Shown piece by piece: positions 36,848 to 46,135 of a DNA stretch of 52,845 bases. This stretch comes from Bacteroidales bacterium UBA1184 (GTDB taxonomy: Bacteria > Bacteroidota > Bacteroidia > Bacteroidales > ML635J-15). Made by a program: the position numbers and the translations under genes. The stretch covers positions 6,940 through 59,784 of the forward strand of contig DBYO01000022.1 in NCBI GenBank assembly GCA_002310235.1, given 5' to 3'. Numbering within the stretch: position 1 is the stretch's first letter; each line of letters opens with the position of its first letter. The notes beneath the pieces are model-generated. The model made no database searches. It saw only the letters and a list, made by a program, of their open reading frames with translations, and had not been told where the DNA came from.

Positions 36848-37903
36848 ATGGAATGGATTTTATTGGCTAGCGCATTGGTTGCAGTAGGTTTCTCGGCCCT
36901 ACTAGGTTCGTTCTTCATAAAAGGTACTTTCAACTTCCTTACCAAAAGAACAAAAGGAAATACAGAACGTTTCAGTTCACAAAGCAAACCAATATACGGA
37001 GGAATATTATTCTATTCAATTTTCCTTGTATTCAGCCTGATATATTTCTTCTCTCCGATGTATAGCCCCGATGAAGTCAATACATTCATCTCCCTTATGA
37101 TAATTGTCAGCATATCGTTCTTCATGGGACTCGCCGACGACCTACTCAACACCCCTCCTCTTTTCAAATTCATTGTACAGTTTCTATGTGCATTTGTCCT
37201 CATAAAAACTGGCATAGTCATAGTAATATCGCCAATGGCATGGGTCAACAATATTATTACCGTATTGTGGGTAGTAGGCATAATGAACTCCTTCAACATG
37301 CTCGACAACATGGATGCCATCACAAGTTCAATAAGCTTTACAATAATAGTTCCCTGCGTAATCATGCAGATTATTAGTGGTGAAACCAACATCGACACCA
37401 TGGTAATGGTAACTACCGCCGGGGCAATTATGGGATTTCTTATTTACAACTGGGCACCTGCAAAAATGTACATGGGCGATAATGGCAGTCAGTTTCTCGG
37501 AATACTACTGGCATACATTGGAATAAAATATTTCTGGAACGGAATACAGATAACCGATGATATAAACTACGCATACAACGCAAAGCAGTTCATAATGGTG
37601 GCATTGGCCTTCATAGTACCGCTATCCGACACGACGACAGTGACTATCAACCGACTGCTCAAAGGCAAGTCGCCATTTGTAGGCGGGCGCGACCACACAA
37701 CACACTACCTATACTATAGGGGACTGACAGTACGCAAAGTGGGCGCTGTACTCATTGCATTCAACCTTGTCGGTGTTTGCCTTGCACAAGTAATAATGTA
37801 TTGCCCATGTTTAAACTATAATATTGTTTACGCTCTTGCAATATATCCAGTAACTGTATTTGCTCTGCTATACATTAACACAAAAGTCACGAAACAAAAA
37901 TGA
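36848..37903 (+). CDS. MraY/WecA-like undecaprenyl-phosphate sugar-1-phosphate transferase
   Basis: This 351-residue polytopic enzyme of the MraY/WecA/TagO family is thought to load the first sugar phosphate onto undecaprenyl phosphate for exopolysaccharide. Signature stretches are SKPIYGGILFYSIF, MGLADDLLNTPPLFKF (Mg-binding Asp pair), NSFNMLDNMDAI, PAKMYMGDNGSQFLG and the HTTHYLY histidine motif. ATG 36848 is chosen; a TTG two codons earlier is possible. It overlaps the next gene by ATGA. Confidence 0.88.
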   Translation: MEWILLASALVAVGFSALLGSFFIKGTFNFLTKRTKGNTERFSSQSKPIYGGILFYSIFLVFSLIYFFSPMYSPDEVNTFISLMIIVSISFFMGLADDLLNTPPLFKFIVQFLCAFVLIKTGIVIVISPMAWVNNIITVLWVVGIMNSFNMLDNMDAITSSISFTIIVPCVIMQIISGETNIDTMVMVTTAGAIMGFLIYNWAPAKMYMGDNGSQFLGILLAYIGIKYFWNGIQITDDINYAYNAKQFIMVALAFIVPLSDTTTVTINRLLKGKSPFVGGRDHTTHYLYYRGLTVRKVGAVLIAFNLVGVCLAQVIMYCPCLNYNIVYALAIYPVTVFALLYINTKVTKQK

Positions 37904-38853
37904 AAGAATACATCAAGATACCCGCATTAATCGTTGGAGGAATTGCCATAGGAATACTATGCACTCTTGGACTCATGTCGCTTACTGCTGATGATTCAAC
38001 CAAGCAAAGCAATGAAGCAAAGGAGTTTCCGCCTGCACCTACCTCTTCGCAACCATTTATTCCCGACGAGATTATTTTCTGCGGGGAGCGTGTTCCGCTC
38101 GAAAATTTCGATGTTTATGAGGCTCTTGACTATGAGCTCGTTGTGAATATGTACCGACATTCGGCAACTATAACTTACCTAAAGAAAGCAAAACGCTATT
38201 TTCCAGAGATAGAAAAAGTTCTAAAAGAAAACGATATTCCCGACGACCTAAAATACCTCTGCGTTGCCGAAAGCGGATTGAGCAATGTAGTAAGTCCTGC
38301 CGGGGCAACTGGATTCTGGCAGTTTATGAAAACAGCCGGCAACGAATATGGTCTGCGCATCGACTCCAACGTTGACGAACGTTACAATCACCACAAGTCG
38401 GTAGTTGCCGCATGTAAATACTTCAAGGACGCATACAAAAAGTTCAAAAGTTGGACATTGGTTGCAGCTTCGTACAATATGGGCATGGGCGGTGTGAGCA
38501 AAAGCATCGAAAGTCAAAAGGTTGACAATTACTGGGATTTGCTTCTGAATTCCGAAACTGCAAGATATGTCTATCGTATCATCGCACTCAAGCTGGTAAT
38601 GGAAAATCCTAGCACTTACGGTTTTATCCTTGATGAAAAGGATTTATACGACGAAATAGAAACCTACACCATAAAGGTTGACTCGACAATAAGCGACCTT
38701 ACACAGTTTGCCATCGACAATGGCACCAACCTTAAGATGCTCAAGCATTTTAATCCGTGGCTTCGAACCAATACGCTACCAAACCAGTCACGTAAGGAAT
38801 TTGAGATTGAACTGCCGAAGAAAGGCATAAGACCCTGCAAAACGACTAAGTGA
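37900..38853 (+). CDS. Membrane-anchored lytic transglycosylase (SLT domain)
   Basis: This 317-residue protein has an N-terminal membrane anchor (about 9-29) and an SLT domain with the likely catalytic Glu124 in KYLCVAESGLSN. It also has AGATGFWQFM, VVAACKYFKDAYKK and LVAASYNMGMGGV. Unlike MltD at 2528 it carries no recognisable LysM; a short C-terminal domain (YTIKVDSTISDLTQFAIDNG) may be a degenerate LysM. Sitting in the exopolysaccharide operon, it may open the wall for the export channel. Its stop overlaps the uvrA ATG (TGATG). Confidence 0.85.
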   Translation: MKEYIKIPALIVGGIAIGILCTLGLMSLTADDSTKQSNEAKEFPPAPTSSQPFIPDEIIFCGERVPLENFDVYEALDYELVVNMYRHSATITYLKKAKRYFPEIEKVLKENDIPDDLKYLCVAESGLSNVVSPAGATGFWQFMKTAGNEYGLRIDSNVDERYNHHKSVVAACKYFKDAYKKFKSWTLVAASYNMGMGGVSKSIESQKVDNYWDLLLNSETARYVYRIIALKLVMENPSTYGFILDEKDLYDEIETYTIKVDSTISDLTQFAIDNGTNLKMLKHFNPWLRTNTLPNQSRKEFEIELPKKGIRPCKTTK

Positions 38854-41678
38854 TGAAGACTGAAGATGAGAAGATTGAAGTCAGGGGCGCAAGGATTCAC
38901 AACCTAAAGAACCTTGATGTTGACATTCCGCAGCATAAGCTCACCGTTGTCACGGGATTGAGCGGATGCGGAAAGTCGTCGCTTGCCTTCGATACCATAT
39001 ATGCCGAAGGACAACGCCGTTACATGGAAACATTTTCGGCATACGCACGGCAGTTTATCGGCAGCATGGAACGCCCAGATGTTGACCAGATTACAGGGCT
39101 TAGCCCCGTAATCGCTATCGAGCAGAAGACTACCGTAAAGAATCCGCGTTCCACGGTTGGCACAATTACAGAAATCTACGACTACCTTCGTCTGCTTTTC
39201 GCACGCGCCTCAACGGCCTATTCGTATGTCACGGGCGAGAAAATGGTGAAATACAGCGACAACCAGATAGTTGACATCATAACCGAAAAGTTTAACGGAA
39301 AGTCGATTTATGTTCTCGCACCGCTTGTAAATGGTCGTAAAGGTCACTACAAGGAACTGTTCGAAAATATCCGTCGCCGTGGCTATATGACAGCTCGCAT
39401 CGATGGTGAAATCACTGAAGTGGAATATAACCTCAAGCTCGACCGCTATAAGAACCATTTTATTGAAGTTGTTATTGATAAGCTCACGATAAAAAGCGAC
39501 GACGACAGCCAGCGTCTGCGCAAGGCTATCGAACTTGCAATGCAACTTGGCAAGGGCATAACAATGGTTCTTGAAAAAGGCACCGACAAGCCATCGTTCT
39601 ACAGCCGTTTCCTGATGTGTCCCACGAGCGGAATTTCGTACAAGGAACCTGCACCTCATTCGTTTTCGTTCAACTCGCCGCAGGGAGCCTGCCCTAAGTG
39701 CAACGGATTGGGAACTATCATCGATGTTGACATAGAAAAACTTATTCCAAACCGCGACCTTTCGATAAACGAAGGCGCAATAACCACTATCGGCAAACGC
39801 AAGGAATCCGTTCTATTCTGGACTCTCGATGCTCTTGCCGAGAAACTTGATTTTTCTATGAAAACGCCAATCAGGGATTTGCCAGAAGACATTCTCGACA
39901 CTATCCTTTACGGCTACAACGGAAACCTCAACCTCAGACATACCCCACTTGGCGAAGATTCCAACTATATCGTCACCTTCGACGGCGTAATAAACCGCAT
40001 GAAGCACAGCAGCAGCGACGACGATTCAGACAAGGAGAACGCCAAGTTTACAAAATATGTAACCTGTCCGAAGTGCGGCGGAGCAAGGCTCAACCGCGAA
40101 GCATTGTGCTTCAGGTTTGCAGGCAAGAACATCGCCGAGCTTGCAAATATGGACTTGCCCGAACTTTACAATTTCTTCGACAACCACAATGCCGAACTCT
40201 CGGAAAAGGAGCAAAAAATTGCCTACGAAATTGTAAAGGAAGTCAAGACAAGACTGAAATTTTTGCTTGACGTAGGACTTGACTACTTGTCGCTCAACCG
40301 TCCTGCCGAAAGTCTTTCGGGCGGTGAATTGCAGCGCATCAGGTTAGCGACCCAGATAGGATCTCGCCTTGTGAATGTACTTTACATCCTCGACGAGCCA
40401 AGCATAGGTCTGCACCAGCGCGACAACCAGAAACTCATTCATTCGCTCAAGGAACTGCGAGACCGTGGCAACTCGGTAATAGTCGTCGAGCACGACCGCG
40501 ACATGATTGAGAATGCCGACTACATAGTGGATATTGGTCCTGGTGCTGGTCGCAAGGGCGGACACCTTGTTTTTGCAGGAACACCCGAAGAAATGCAAAA
40601 CGCCGACACCATAACGGCAAAGTACATTAGCGGTTCGTTGAAAATCAAAGTGCCGAAGGAACGCCGCCAGTTCGACAAGGACAAATGCGTAAAACTTATC
40701 GGAGCTACTGGCAACAACCTGAAAAACATAGATGTAAGTTTCCCGACAGGCATAATGGTCTGCGTGACAGGCGTTTCGGGAAGCGGAAAGTCGAGCCTTA
40801 TAAACGGTACTCTCGTACCTATATTGAATAGGCATTTCTACCGCGCCGAAACTAGTCCACTGCCTTACACAAAAATCGAAGGCATCGAGAACATAAACAA
40901 GATTATTGCTGTTGACCAGTCGCCAATCGGACGAACACCGCGTTCAAACCCAATGACATACACGGGACTATTCACCGAAATCCGCGACCTTTTTGCATCG
41001 TTGCCCGAAGCAAAGATAAGGGGCTACAAGTCGGGACGCTTCTCGTTCAACATTGCTGGTGGACGTTGCGAAACCTGCAAGGGTGCAGGCGTGCGTACTA
41101 TCGAGATGAATTTCCTGCCCGATGTCTATGTTCCATGCGAAACTTGTGGTGGCAAACGCTACAACCGCGAAACCCTTGAAGTGAAGTTCAAGGGCAAGTC
41201 GATTGCCGATGTCCTCAATATGACAATAAATATGGCTGTCGAGTTTTTCGAGAACATTCCGCAGATTTACAAGAAACTAGTCATTTTGCAGCAGGTAGGA
41301 CTTGGCTACATAAAACTCGGACAGTCATCGACAACGCTTTCGGGTGGCGAGGCACAGCGCGTAAAACTTGCTACCGAACTTATGCGTCGTGAAACTGGCA
41401 AAACATTGTACATACTCGACGAACCGACAACCGGTCTGCATTTCGAAGACATCCAAGTGCTGATGAAAGTGCTTAATTCGTTGGTTGACAAGGGCAACAG
41501 CATGATTATCATTGAGCATAACATGGATGTTATAAAGTGTGCCGACTGGATTATTGACATGGGACCCGAAGGTGGAGAAAAAGGCGGAACCGTACTCTGC
41601 TGCGGAACTCCCGAAGAAATTGCCAAGCACAAGGAAAGTTACACAGGGCAATTCCTGAAAAAAGAACTAAAGCGTTAA
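38853..41678 (+). CDS. uvrA: Excinuclease ABC subunit A
   Basis: This is the DNA-damage recognition ATPase of nucleotide excision repair, 941 residues from ATG 38853. It has two ABC modules: Walker A GLSGCGKSSLAFDTIYAEGQ with signature SLSGGELQRIRLATQIGS, and GVSGSGKSSLINGTL with TLSGGEAQRVKLATEL. Zinc-finger cysteines are seen in CPKCNGLG, CPKCGG, CETCKGAG and CETCGG. It is translated on from the transglycosylase gene, and recF follows after 2 bases. Confidence 0.96.
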   Translation: MKTEDEKIEVRGARIHNLKNLDVDIPQHKLTVVTGLSGCGKSSLAFDTIYAEGQRRYMETFSAYARQFIGSMERPDVDQITGLSPVIAIEQKTTVKNPRSTVGTITEIYDYLRLLFARASTAYSYVTGEKMVKYSDNQIVDIITEKFNGKSIYVLAPLVNGRKGHYKELFENIRRRGYMTARIDGEITEVEYNLKLDRYKNHFIEVVIDKLTIKSDDDSQRLRKAIELAMQLGKGITMVLEKGTDKPSFYSRFLMCPTSGISYKEPAPHSFSFNSPQGACPKCNGLGTIIDVDIEKLIPNRDLSINEGAITTIGKRKESVLFWTLDALAEKLDFSMKTPIRDLPEDILDTILYGYNGNLNLRHTPLGEDSNYIVTFDGVINRMKHSSSDDDSDKENAKFTKYVTCPKCGGARLNREALCFRFAGKNIAELANMDLPELYNFFDNHNAELSEKEQKIAYEIVKEVKTRLKFLLDVGLDYLSLNRPAESLSGGELQRIRLATQIGSRLVNVLYILDEPSIGLHQRDNQKLIHSLKELRDRGNSVIVVEHDRDMIENADYIVDIGPGAGRKGGHLVFAGTPEEMQNADTITAKYISGSLKIKVPKERRQFDKDKCVKLIGATGNNLKNIDVSFPTGIMVCVTGVSGSGKSSLINGTLVPILNRHFYRAETSPLPYTKIEGIENINKIIAVDQSPIGRTPRSNPMTYTGLFTEIRDLFASLPEAKIRGYKSGRFSFNIAGGRCETCKGAGVRTIEMNFLPDVYVPCETCGGKRYNRETLEVKFKGKSIADVLNMTINMAVEFFENIPQIYKKLVILQQVGLGYIKLGQSSTTLSGGEAQRVKLATELMRRETGKTLYILDEPTTGLHFEDIQVLMKVLNSLVDKGNSMIIIEHNMDVIKCADWIIDMGPEGGEKGGTVLCCGTPEEIAKHKESYTGQFLKKELKR

Positions 41679-41680
41679 CA

Positions 41681-42772
41681 ATGAGCATGTTTCTGAAAGA
41701 CATATCAATAGTGAACTTTAAGAGCTTTGAGGAAAAGGAACTGCAGTTCTGCAGCAACATCAACTGCATAATTGGCGACAATGGCGTCGGCAAGACCAAT
41801 ATCCTCGATGCCATCTACCACCTTTCGATGTGCAAGAGTTACTTCACGCAGCAGGACAGGCAGTGCATACGCAACGGCGAAGATTTCTATGTTGTTCAGG
41901 GTGAATACGATATAGATGGCAAGAGTGAAAAGATTTACTGCGGACTGCATAGGGATGAGCGTCATAAGTCGTTCCGTCGCAACGGAGCCGAATACCAGCG
42001 TCTTACCGACCATATTGGATTGATACCCATAGTTTTCTCCTCACCCACCGACACAATTTTGATTTTTGACAGCGATGCAAGACGCAAGTTTGTCGATTCG
42101 ATAATTTCACAGTTCGATAACATCTACCTAAAAAGCCTTGCAATGTACAAGCGTGCGCTCGAACATCGCAACATATTGCTTCACAAGCTTCACGATGGTT
42201 TTTCGGTGAACGATGCCGAATTCGAAATCTGGGATATGCAGCTTGCCGACTATGGAACCAAGATTTACGAAAAGCGCAAGCAGTTCATCAATGAGATAAT
42301 ACCGATATTCCAGAAATACTACGCACAGATTTCGGGCGGACGCGAAGAAGTAAAGCTTGTCTATGACTCGGAACTCAATGAAATTACTTTCGACCAGCTA
42401 CTTGCATCGCACCGCGACCGCGACAGGACTGCAAGCCACACCACTGGCGGTTCGCATCGTGACGACTTCACATTTCTGCTTGGCGACAGCAGCATAAGGC
42501 AGTGCGGTTCGCAGGGACAGCAAAAAACTTACCTTATCAGTCTCAAGTTCGCGCAGTTCGACTACATACAGCGCAAAGTAGGACAAAAGCCCATTCTGCT
42601 TCTCGACGATATTTTCGACAAGCTCGACCCCAAGCGCGTGAAGGTTATCTCGCAGATGGTTTCGAGCGACGAGTTTGGTCAGATTTTCATTACCGACACC
42701 AGCTACGACCGTATGCCCAATATGCTTGCCGATTTGGACATAGAACATACATTGTATAGGATTGAACCATAA
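41681..42772 (+). CDS. recF: DNA replication and repair protein RecF
   Basis: This 363-residue SMC-like ATPase loads RecA with RecO and RecR at gapped DNA. It has SIVNFKSFEEKELQF at the N-terminus, Walker A GDNGVGKTNILDAIYHL, the RecF segment SPTDTILIFDSDARRKFVD, signature GSQGQQKTYLISLKFAQ and Walker B PILLLDDIFDKLD. Here recF follows uvrA rather than dnaA-dnaN, a common arrangement in Bacteroidota. Confidence 0.95.
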   Translation: MSMFLKDISIVNFKSFEEKELQFCSNINCIIGDNGVGKTNILDAIYHLSMCKSYFTQQDRQCIRNGEDFYVVQGEYDIDGKSEKIYCGLHRDERHKSFRRNGAEYQRLTDHIGLIPIVFSSPTDTILIFDSDARRKFVDSIISQFDNIYLKSLAMYKRALEHRNILLHKLHDGFSVNDAEFEIWDMQLADYGTKIYEKRKQFINEIIPIFQKYYAQISGGREEVKLVYDSELNEITFDQLLASHRDRDRTASHTTGGSHRDDFTFLLGDSSIRQCGSQGQQKTYLISLKFAQFDYIQRKVGQKPILLLDDIFDKLDPKRVKVISQMVSSDEFGQIFITDTSYDRMPNMLADLDIEHTLYRIEP

Positions 42773-42783
42773 TTTTTATCGAC

Positions 42784-43212
42784 ATGAAAACAATATACCT
42801 TATAATAATATTACCGATGATGCTGTTTGCCAGCTTGTGTTCGGCACAAAGCGACAAGAACGCAAAGCTAATCGAAGGCACCTGGCAACTTGACTCGTTG
42901 TACATTGGCAACCAAGGACTTCCCGAGCCATTAATGAGAAAAATTTACGAAAAGATGAACGAGTCGAAACAATACACTACATATTATTTTGGTGAAGACG
43001 GCAAATATATAAATATCACAAAGACCAAAACCATCGAAGGAGAATGGGAACTTTCGCAGTCAGGAGATACGCTAAGGCTTATCCTTCCAGACAAGACCAT
43101 AGTAAACAAGATTTTGCATATCAATACCGACAGCCTTGCCATAGAACCGCAAGACGATACCAAGGAAGTAGAGAATGGAAAAATATTTATGGTAAGACAA
43201 ACTGAACCCTGA
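42784..43212 (+). CDS. Small secreted lipocalin-like protein
   Basis: This 142-residue exported protein (signal ending CSAQ) has a short beta-rich body: LIEGTWQLDSLYIGNQG, TYYFGEDGKYINITKTKTIEGEWELSQSGDTLRLILPD. The GTW and EGEWELS strands fit the lipocalin-like proteins common in Bacteroidota. The function is unknown. It lies 11 bases after recF. Confidence 0.7.
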   Translation: MKTIYLIIILPMMLFASLCSAQSDKNAKLIEGTWQLDSLYIGNQGLPEPLMRKIYEKMNESKQYTTYYFGEDGKYINITKTKTIEGEWELSQSGDTLRLILPDKTIVNKILHINTDSLAIEPQDDTKEVENGKIFMVRQTEP

Positions 43213-43244
43213 ACCTTTCGAAGGGAAATCCTCAAATTGTTGAA

Positions 43245-43317
43245 TCATTAAATTTTTAAATCTTTAAATTCATAAATTTTCCCCAATCGTAATTCGTAAA
43301 TCTAAAATCGTAAATCA
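43245..43317. repeat. 7-nt-period AT-rich repeat before the HAD gene
   Basis: A TTAAATT-like series grades into AATCGTA, ATTCGTA, AATCTAA, AATCGTA units. The end (43292-43315) nearly matches the repeat before gpsA at 11474-11496. Confidence 0.7.
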
Positions 43318-43322
43318 ATTTT

Positions 43323-43760
43323 ATGAATCCAGTTATAGCAGTCGATTTTGACGGAACAATAGTAACCCACCGCTATCCAGAGATAGGAACTGTGATAGAT
43401 GGAGCGTTCGAAACATTGAAAGACCTTAAGCGCCATGGTTTTACACTAATTCTGTGGACTGTCCGCGATGGGGAACTGCTCGACGAAGCCGTAGAGTTCT
43501 GCAAGCAGCACGGACTTACATTCTACGCGGTAAACAATGAGCATCCCGACGAGGTTTTCAACCCCAAGTACATGAGCCGTAAGATTGTAGCCGACATTTA
43601 TATCGACGACCGCAATGTAGGAGGTTTCATAGGTTGGGACAAAATCCGCGAACTGCTAATACCGCAGACACTCAACAAGGACGAAAATATCGAAGAAGAT
43701 GAATACGATGACTTTCCTCCAGAAGAAGAGCCAAAACGCAAATGGTGGCAGAGAAAATAA
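43323..43760 (+). CDS. HAD-like hydrolase, BT0820-type
   Basis: This 145-residue single-domain HAD phosphatase-like protein starts with the nucleophile motif AVDFDGTIVTH. It also has TLILWTVRDGELLDEAVEFC (motif II) and VADIYIDDRNVGGF (motif IV Asp pair). The small size, without a cap domain, fits the BT0820-like hypothetical hydrolases of gut Bacteroidota. The C-terminal tail is strongly acidic then basic (EEDEYDDFPPEEEPKRKWWQRK is split by a turn). The substrate is unknown. Confidence 0.85.
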   Translation: MNPVIAVDFDGTIVTHRYPEIGTVIDGAFETLKDLKRHGFTLILWTVRDGELLDEAVEFCKQHGLTFYAVNNEHPDEVFNPKYMSRKIVADIYIDDRNVGGFIGWDKIRELLIPQTLNKDENIEEDEYDDFPPEEEPKRKWWQRK

Positions 43761-43766
43761 TAATTT

Positions 43767-44534
43767 TTACTGCTGAACATCAAACCTTAGTCCGTTCCAC
43801 TTTACAATTATTTCTTTCTTGCCTTCGGGACGGTTGTTAATGACTGCTGTGATATCTTTGCCTACGCGCGGAAGACTGTAGGTTACAACCGGATATTCGT
43901 TCCACCAATTGTTGTATTGCTCTTCGCTTATAGGCTCGCGCTCATCAGTTAGATAATTGTTAAGGAAATATTCGCCCTTGTCAACACTTACACCAAGACC
44001 TTCCATTCCAGTCTTAATATCTATGCCCATACCTTCTATATAAGCATAGGTCATCTTGTGCGTGGCATTGTTGTATATGCCGAAAGTAACACCGCTATAC
44101 TCCGTTTCTATGGCTCTGTTGCCCTGAAACATCTGCACCGACTCAGCAAAAACCTTGTGATTACCGTCGGAACTGTTCCAATAGCACATCTCCACGAGTA
44201 TTCTATTGCCTTCGGTGCTGTATTCGTCGGGCGGATATACCTTTTCGAAACTTGCAAAACCATTTTTAGAGTCAAGCGTAACCTTTTCTGTCTTGTCCAA
44301 CGGTTCGTTCTTTAGGTATCTGTGCCACAAGTCCGACAAGTACCCATTCAGTTCGTCCTCTGATTCTTCACCAAAATAGGCATTGATAAAATCATTTATT
44401 ATAGGCTTCTGCCCCTGATATTTAACGGTTACTGCGTATGCGTATTCTTCATTTTCCTCTGGATAAGGATTTGTCTGTGAATAAGCGCAAAAAGCTGCCA
44501 AACTAAACACTGCAAAACAAAGTATATGTCTCAT
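43767..44534 (-). CDS. Secreted protein of unknown function (paralogue of the 27455-28546 gene)
   Basis: This is a protein of about 255 residues with signal MRHILCFAVFSLAAFCAYSQ; ATGs 9 and 30 nt upstream in frame are possible but less apt. The body has DSKNGFASFEKVYPPDE, MCYWNSSDGNHKVFAESVQMFQG and VVTYSLPRVGKDITAVINN with a final VKWNGLRFDVQQ. The NGxxSxE-like start, YxLPRxGKD and W(N/D)G pattern matches the 27455-28546 protein. It converges on the HAD gene with only 6 bases between. Confidence 0.72.
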   Translation of the reverse strand: MRHILCFAVFSLAAFCAYSQTNPYPEENEEYAYAVTVKYQGQKPIINDFINAYFGEESEDELNGYLSDLWHRYLKNEPLDKTEKVTLDSKNGFASFEKVYPPDEYSTEGNRILVEMCYWNSSDGNHKVFAESVQMFQGNRAIETEYSGVTFGIYNNATHKMTYAYIEGMGIDIKTGMEGLGVSVDKGEYFLNNYLTDEREPISEEQYNNWWNEYPVVTYSLPRVGKDITAVINNRPEGKKEIIVKWNGLRFDVQQ

Positions 44535-44573
44535 GGTCTTCATATTATTTATTGTAAAATTCATATTATCATG

Positions 44574-45155
44574 TTAACTTTCTAAAATGTCCCTTATAAT
44601 AGGAACAAGATACTCGAACTTTACAAAACGATGTGTTACATTGTCGAACTCGTGGATTGTAAAGCCTCTGAACTGTTCCTTCAGCGAATCGTAGCTACCG
44701 AGAAGTTCATCGTCCTTGGCGAGCGCAAAAGTCAGTTTCTCCCTGTCGAAATGCACATCATTAAAAGGTCCTGTAATGAAACCCTGATATGCATCAAATG
44801 CTTCCTGCGAAAGATAATGCTTTGTTTCGGTGGCATAGTTGATCAGCTCAACACCCACAAACTGCCTAAGCGATTCGTTTGGACGCGAAGCGGGGTTTAT
44901 TGCTAGTGCCTTCAGTCCGCACAATGCCGACATATACATGGTCATCATACCACCTAGGCTTGTTCCCACAATCATTCTAATATCGTGCGTATCAATTTCG
45001 TGACGCAGTTGTGCAATCAATGCATCGGGAGACTGCGTATAGTAGTCGAGCGTTGGCGAAACAATTTCGTAATCGGGGAAATACTCGATTAGTTTCTTAG
45101 CTTTCAGTGCATTTCCGGCCGAATTGAAGCCATGTATATAAAGTATCGACTGCAT
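44574..45155 (-). CDS. YqiA/YcfP-like alpha/beta-hydrolase esterase
   Basis: This 193-residue compact hydrolase of the YqiA/UPF0227 group has oxyanion segment ILYIHGFNSAG, nucleophile Ser66 in GTSLGGMM, and a C-terminal His in NVTHRFVKF. The acid is likely in AKDDELLGSY. Such enzymes cleave short acyl or phenyl esters in vitro; the natural substrate is unclear. It starts 1 base after the potassium-channel stop on the same strand. Confidence 0.85.
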   Translation of the reverse strand: MQSILYIHGFNSAGNALKAKKLIEYFPDYEIVSPTLDYYTQSPDALIAQLRHEIDTHDIRMIVGTSLGGMMTMYMSALCGLKALAINPASRPNESLRQFVGVELINYATETKHYLSQEAFDAYQGFITGPFNDVHFDREKLTFALAKDDELLGSYDSLKEQFRGFTIHEFDNVTHRFVKFEYLVPIIRDILES

Positions 45156-45156
45156 A

Positions 45157-46131
45157 TTATAAAACTGGTTCTTCGTATTCTTCTGTTTCTATCGGAGCCT
45201 CTCTATTGTCGGTACGGATAATCCTTTCCTCTGGATGTTCCTGCCGCCAGTCGTCGCCATATTCGTGACCGCAGTGCTTGCAGAACTTGGCATCGTTGTC
45301 GTATTCGTACTCGTGACATTGCGGACAAATCCTGAAGGTTTCGCGATGTTTCTTGTAGTTCTTTGCCATCGAAGCCGAGACAATACCCGTCGGCACTGCA
45401 ATTATAGTGTAACCCATCAGCATCACGAATGCCGAAAGGAAGCGCCCCAGCCCTGTCGCAGGTGTGATGTCGCCGTAGCCGACAGTAGTCATTGTCACGA
45501 TAGCCCAATATATGCTAGTGAATATGTTGCTGAATGCCGTATTTTTTCCACCTTCAATCATATACATAACAGTTCCCATCGAGATTACAAGAATAAGAAC
45601 GAATAGGAAAAATACGATAATCTTCTTGCTGCTGTCCTTTAATGCCAACATCAGGAAACGGCCTTCGTCGAGGAAGTTGAAAAGCTTAAAGACACGGAAA
45701 ACGCGAATCAGCCTGAAGGCCCTTATTGCAAGCATATAGCGTGCTCCTCCGAAAATGAAACTGATATACACTGGCAGAGTTGACACCAAATCAATAATTC
45801 CGTAGAAACTGAAAATGTATTTCAAAGGTTTTGGGGAACAATAAACACGGGCAAGGTATTCAAAAGTAAAGAAGGCTGTAAAAACATATTCAAGAACTAT
45901 AAATAAGATTTTCCATCCCCTTGGTATTCCCGCGCTTTCAATCATCAACACCACAATGCTGGCGACAATCATAATCATCAACACGATGTCGAACATTTTG
46001 CCAGCCTTTGTTTCGGAGCCAAAGATTATCTCGTATAGTTTATCCTTCAACTGCTGGTTGTGCCAGAACTTCACTAGGAAGTTTTCCTTCCAGCGTGTCC
46101 AGAAACGTTTTTTAGGTTGCTTTTCCTCCAT
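45157..46131 (-). CDS. Voltage-gated potassium channel with C-terminal zinc ribbon
   Basis: This 324-residue six-helix ion channel has an S4-like charged helix (AIRAFRLIRVFRVFKLF), pore and selectivity filter TMTTVGYGDITP, and S6 MLMGYTIIAVPTGIVSASM. The cytoplasmic tail carries a zinc ribbon, CPQCHEYEYDNDAKFCKHCG, with two CxxC knuckles, which may sense metal or redox state. It is followed by yqiA-like and preceded by rpiB, all closely spaced on the minus strand. Confidence 0.9.
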   Translation of the reverse strand: MEEKQPKKRFWTRWKENFLVKFWHNQQLKDKLYEIIFGSETKAGKMFDIVLMIMIVASIVVLMIESAGIPRGWKILFIVLEYVFTAFFTFEYLARVYCSPKPLKYIFSFYGIIDLVSTLPVYISFIFGGARYMLAIRAFRLIRVFRVFKLFNFLDEGRFLMLALKDSSKKIIVFFLFVLILVISMGTVMYMIEGGKNTAFSNIFTSIYWAIVTMTTVGYGDITPATGLGRFLSAFVMLMGYTIIAVPTGIVSASMAKNYKKHRETFRICPQCHEYEYDNDAKFCKHCGHEYGDDWRQEHPEERIIRTDNREAPIETEEYEEPVL

Positions 46132-46135
46132 CGGA

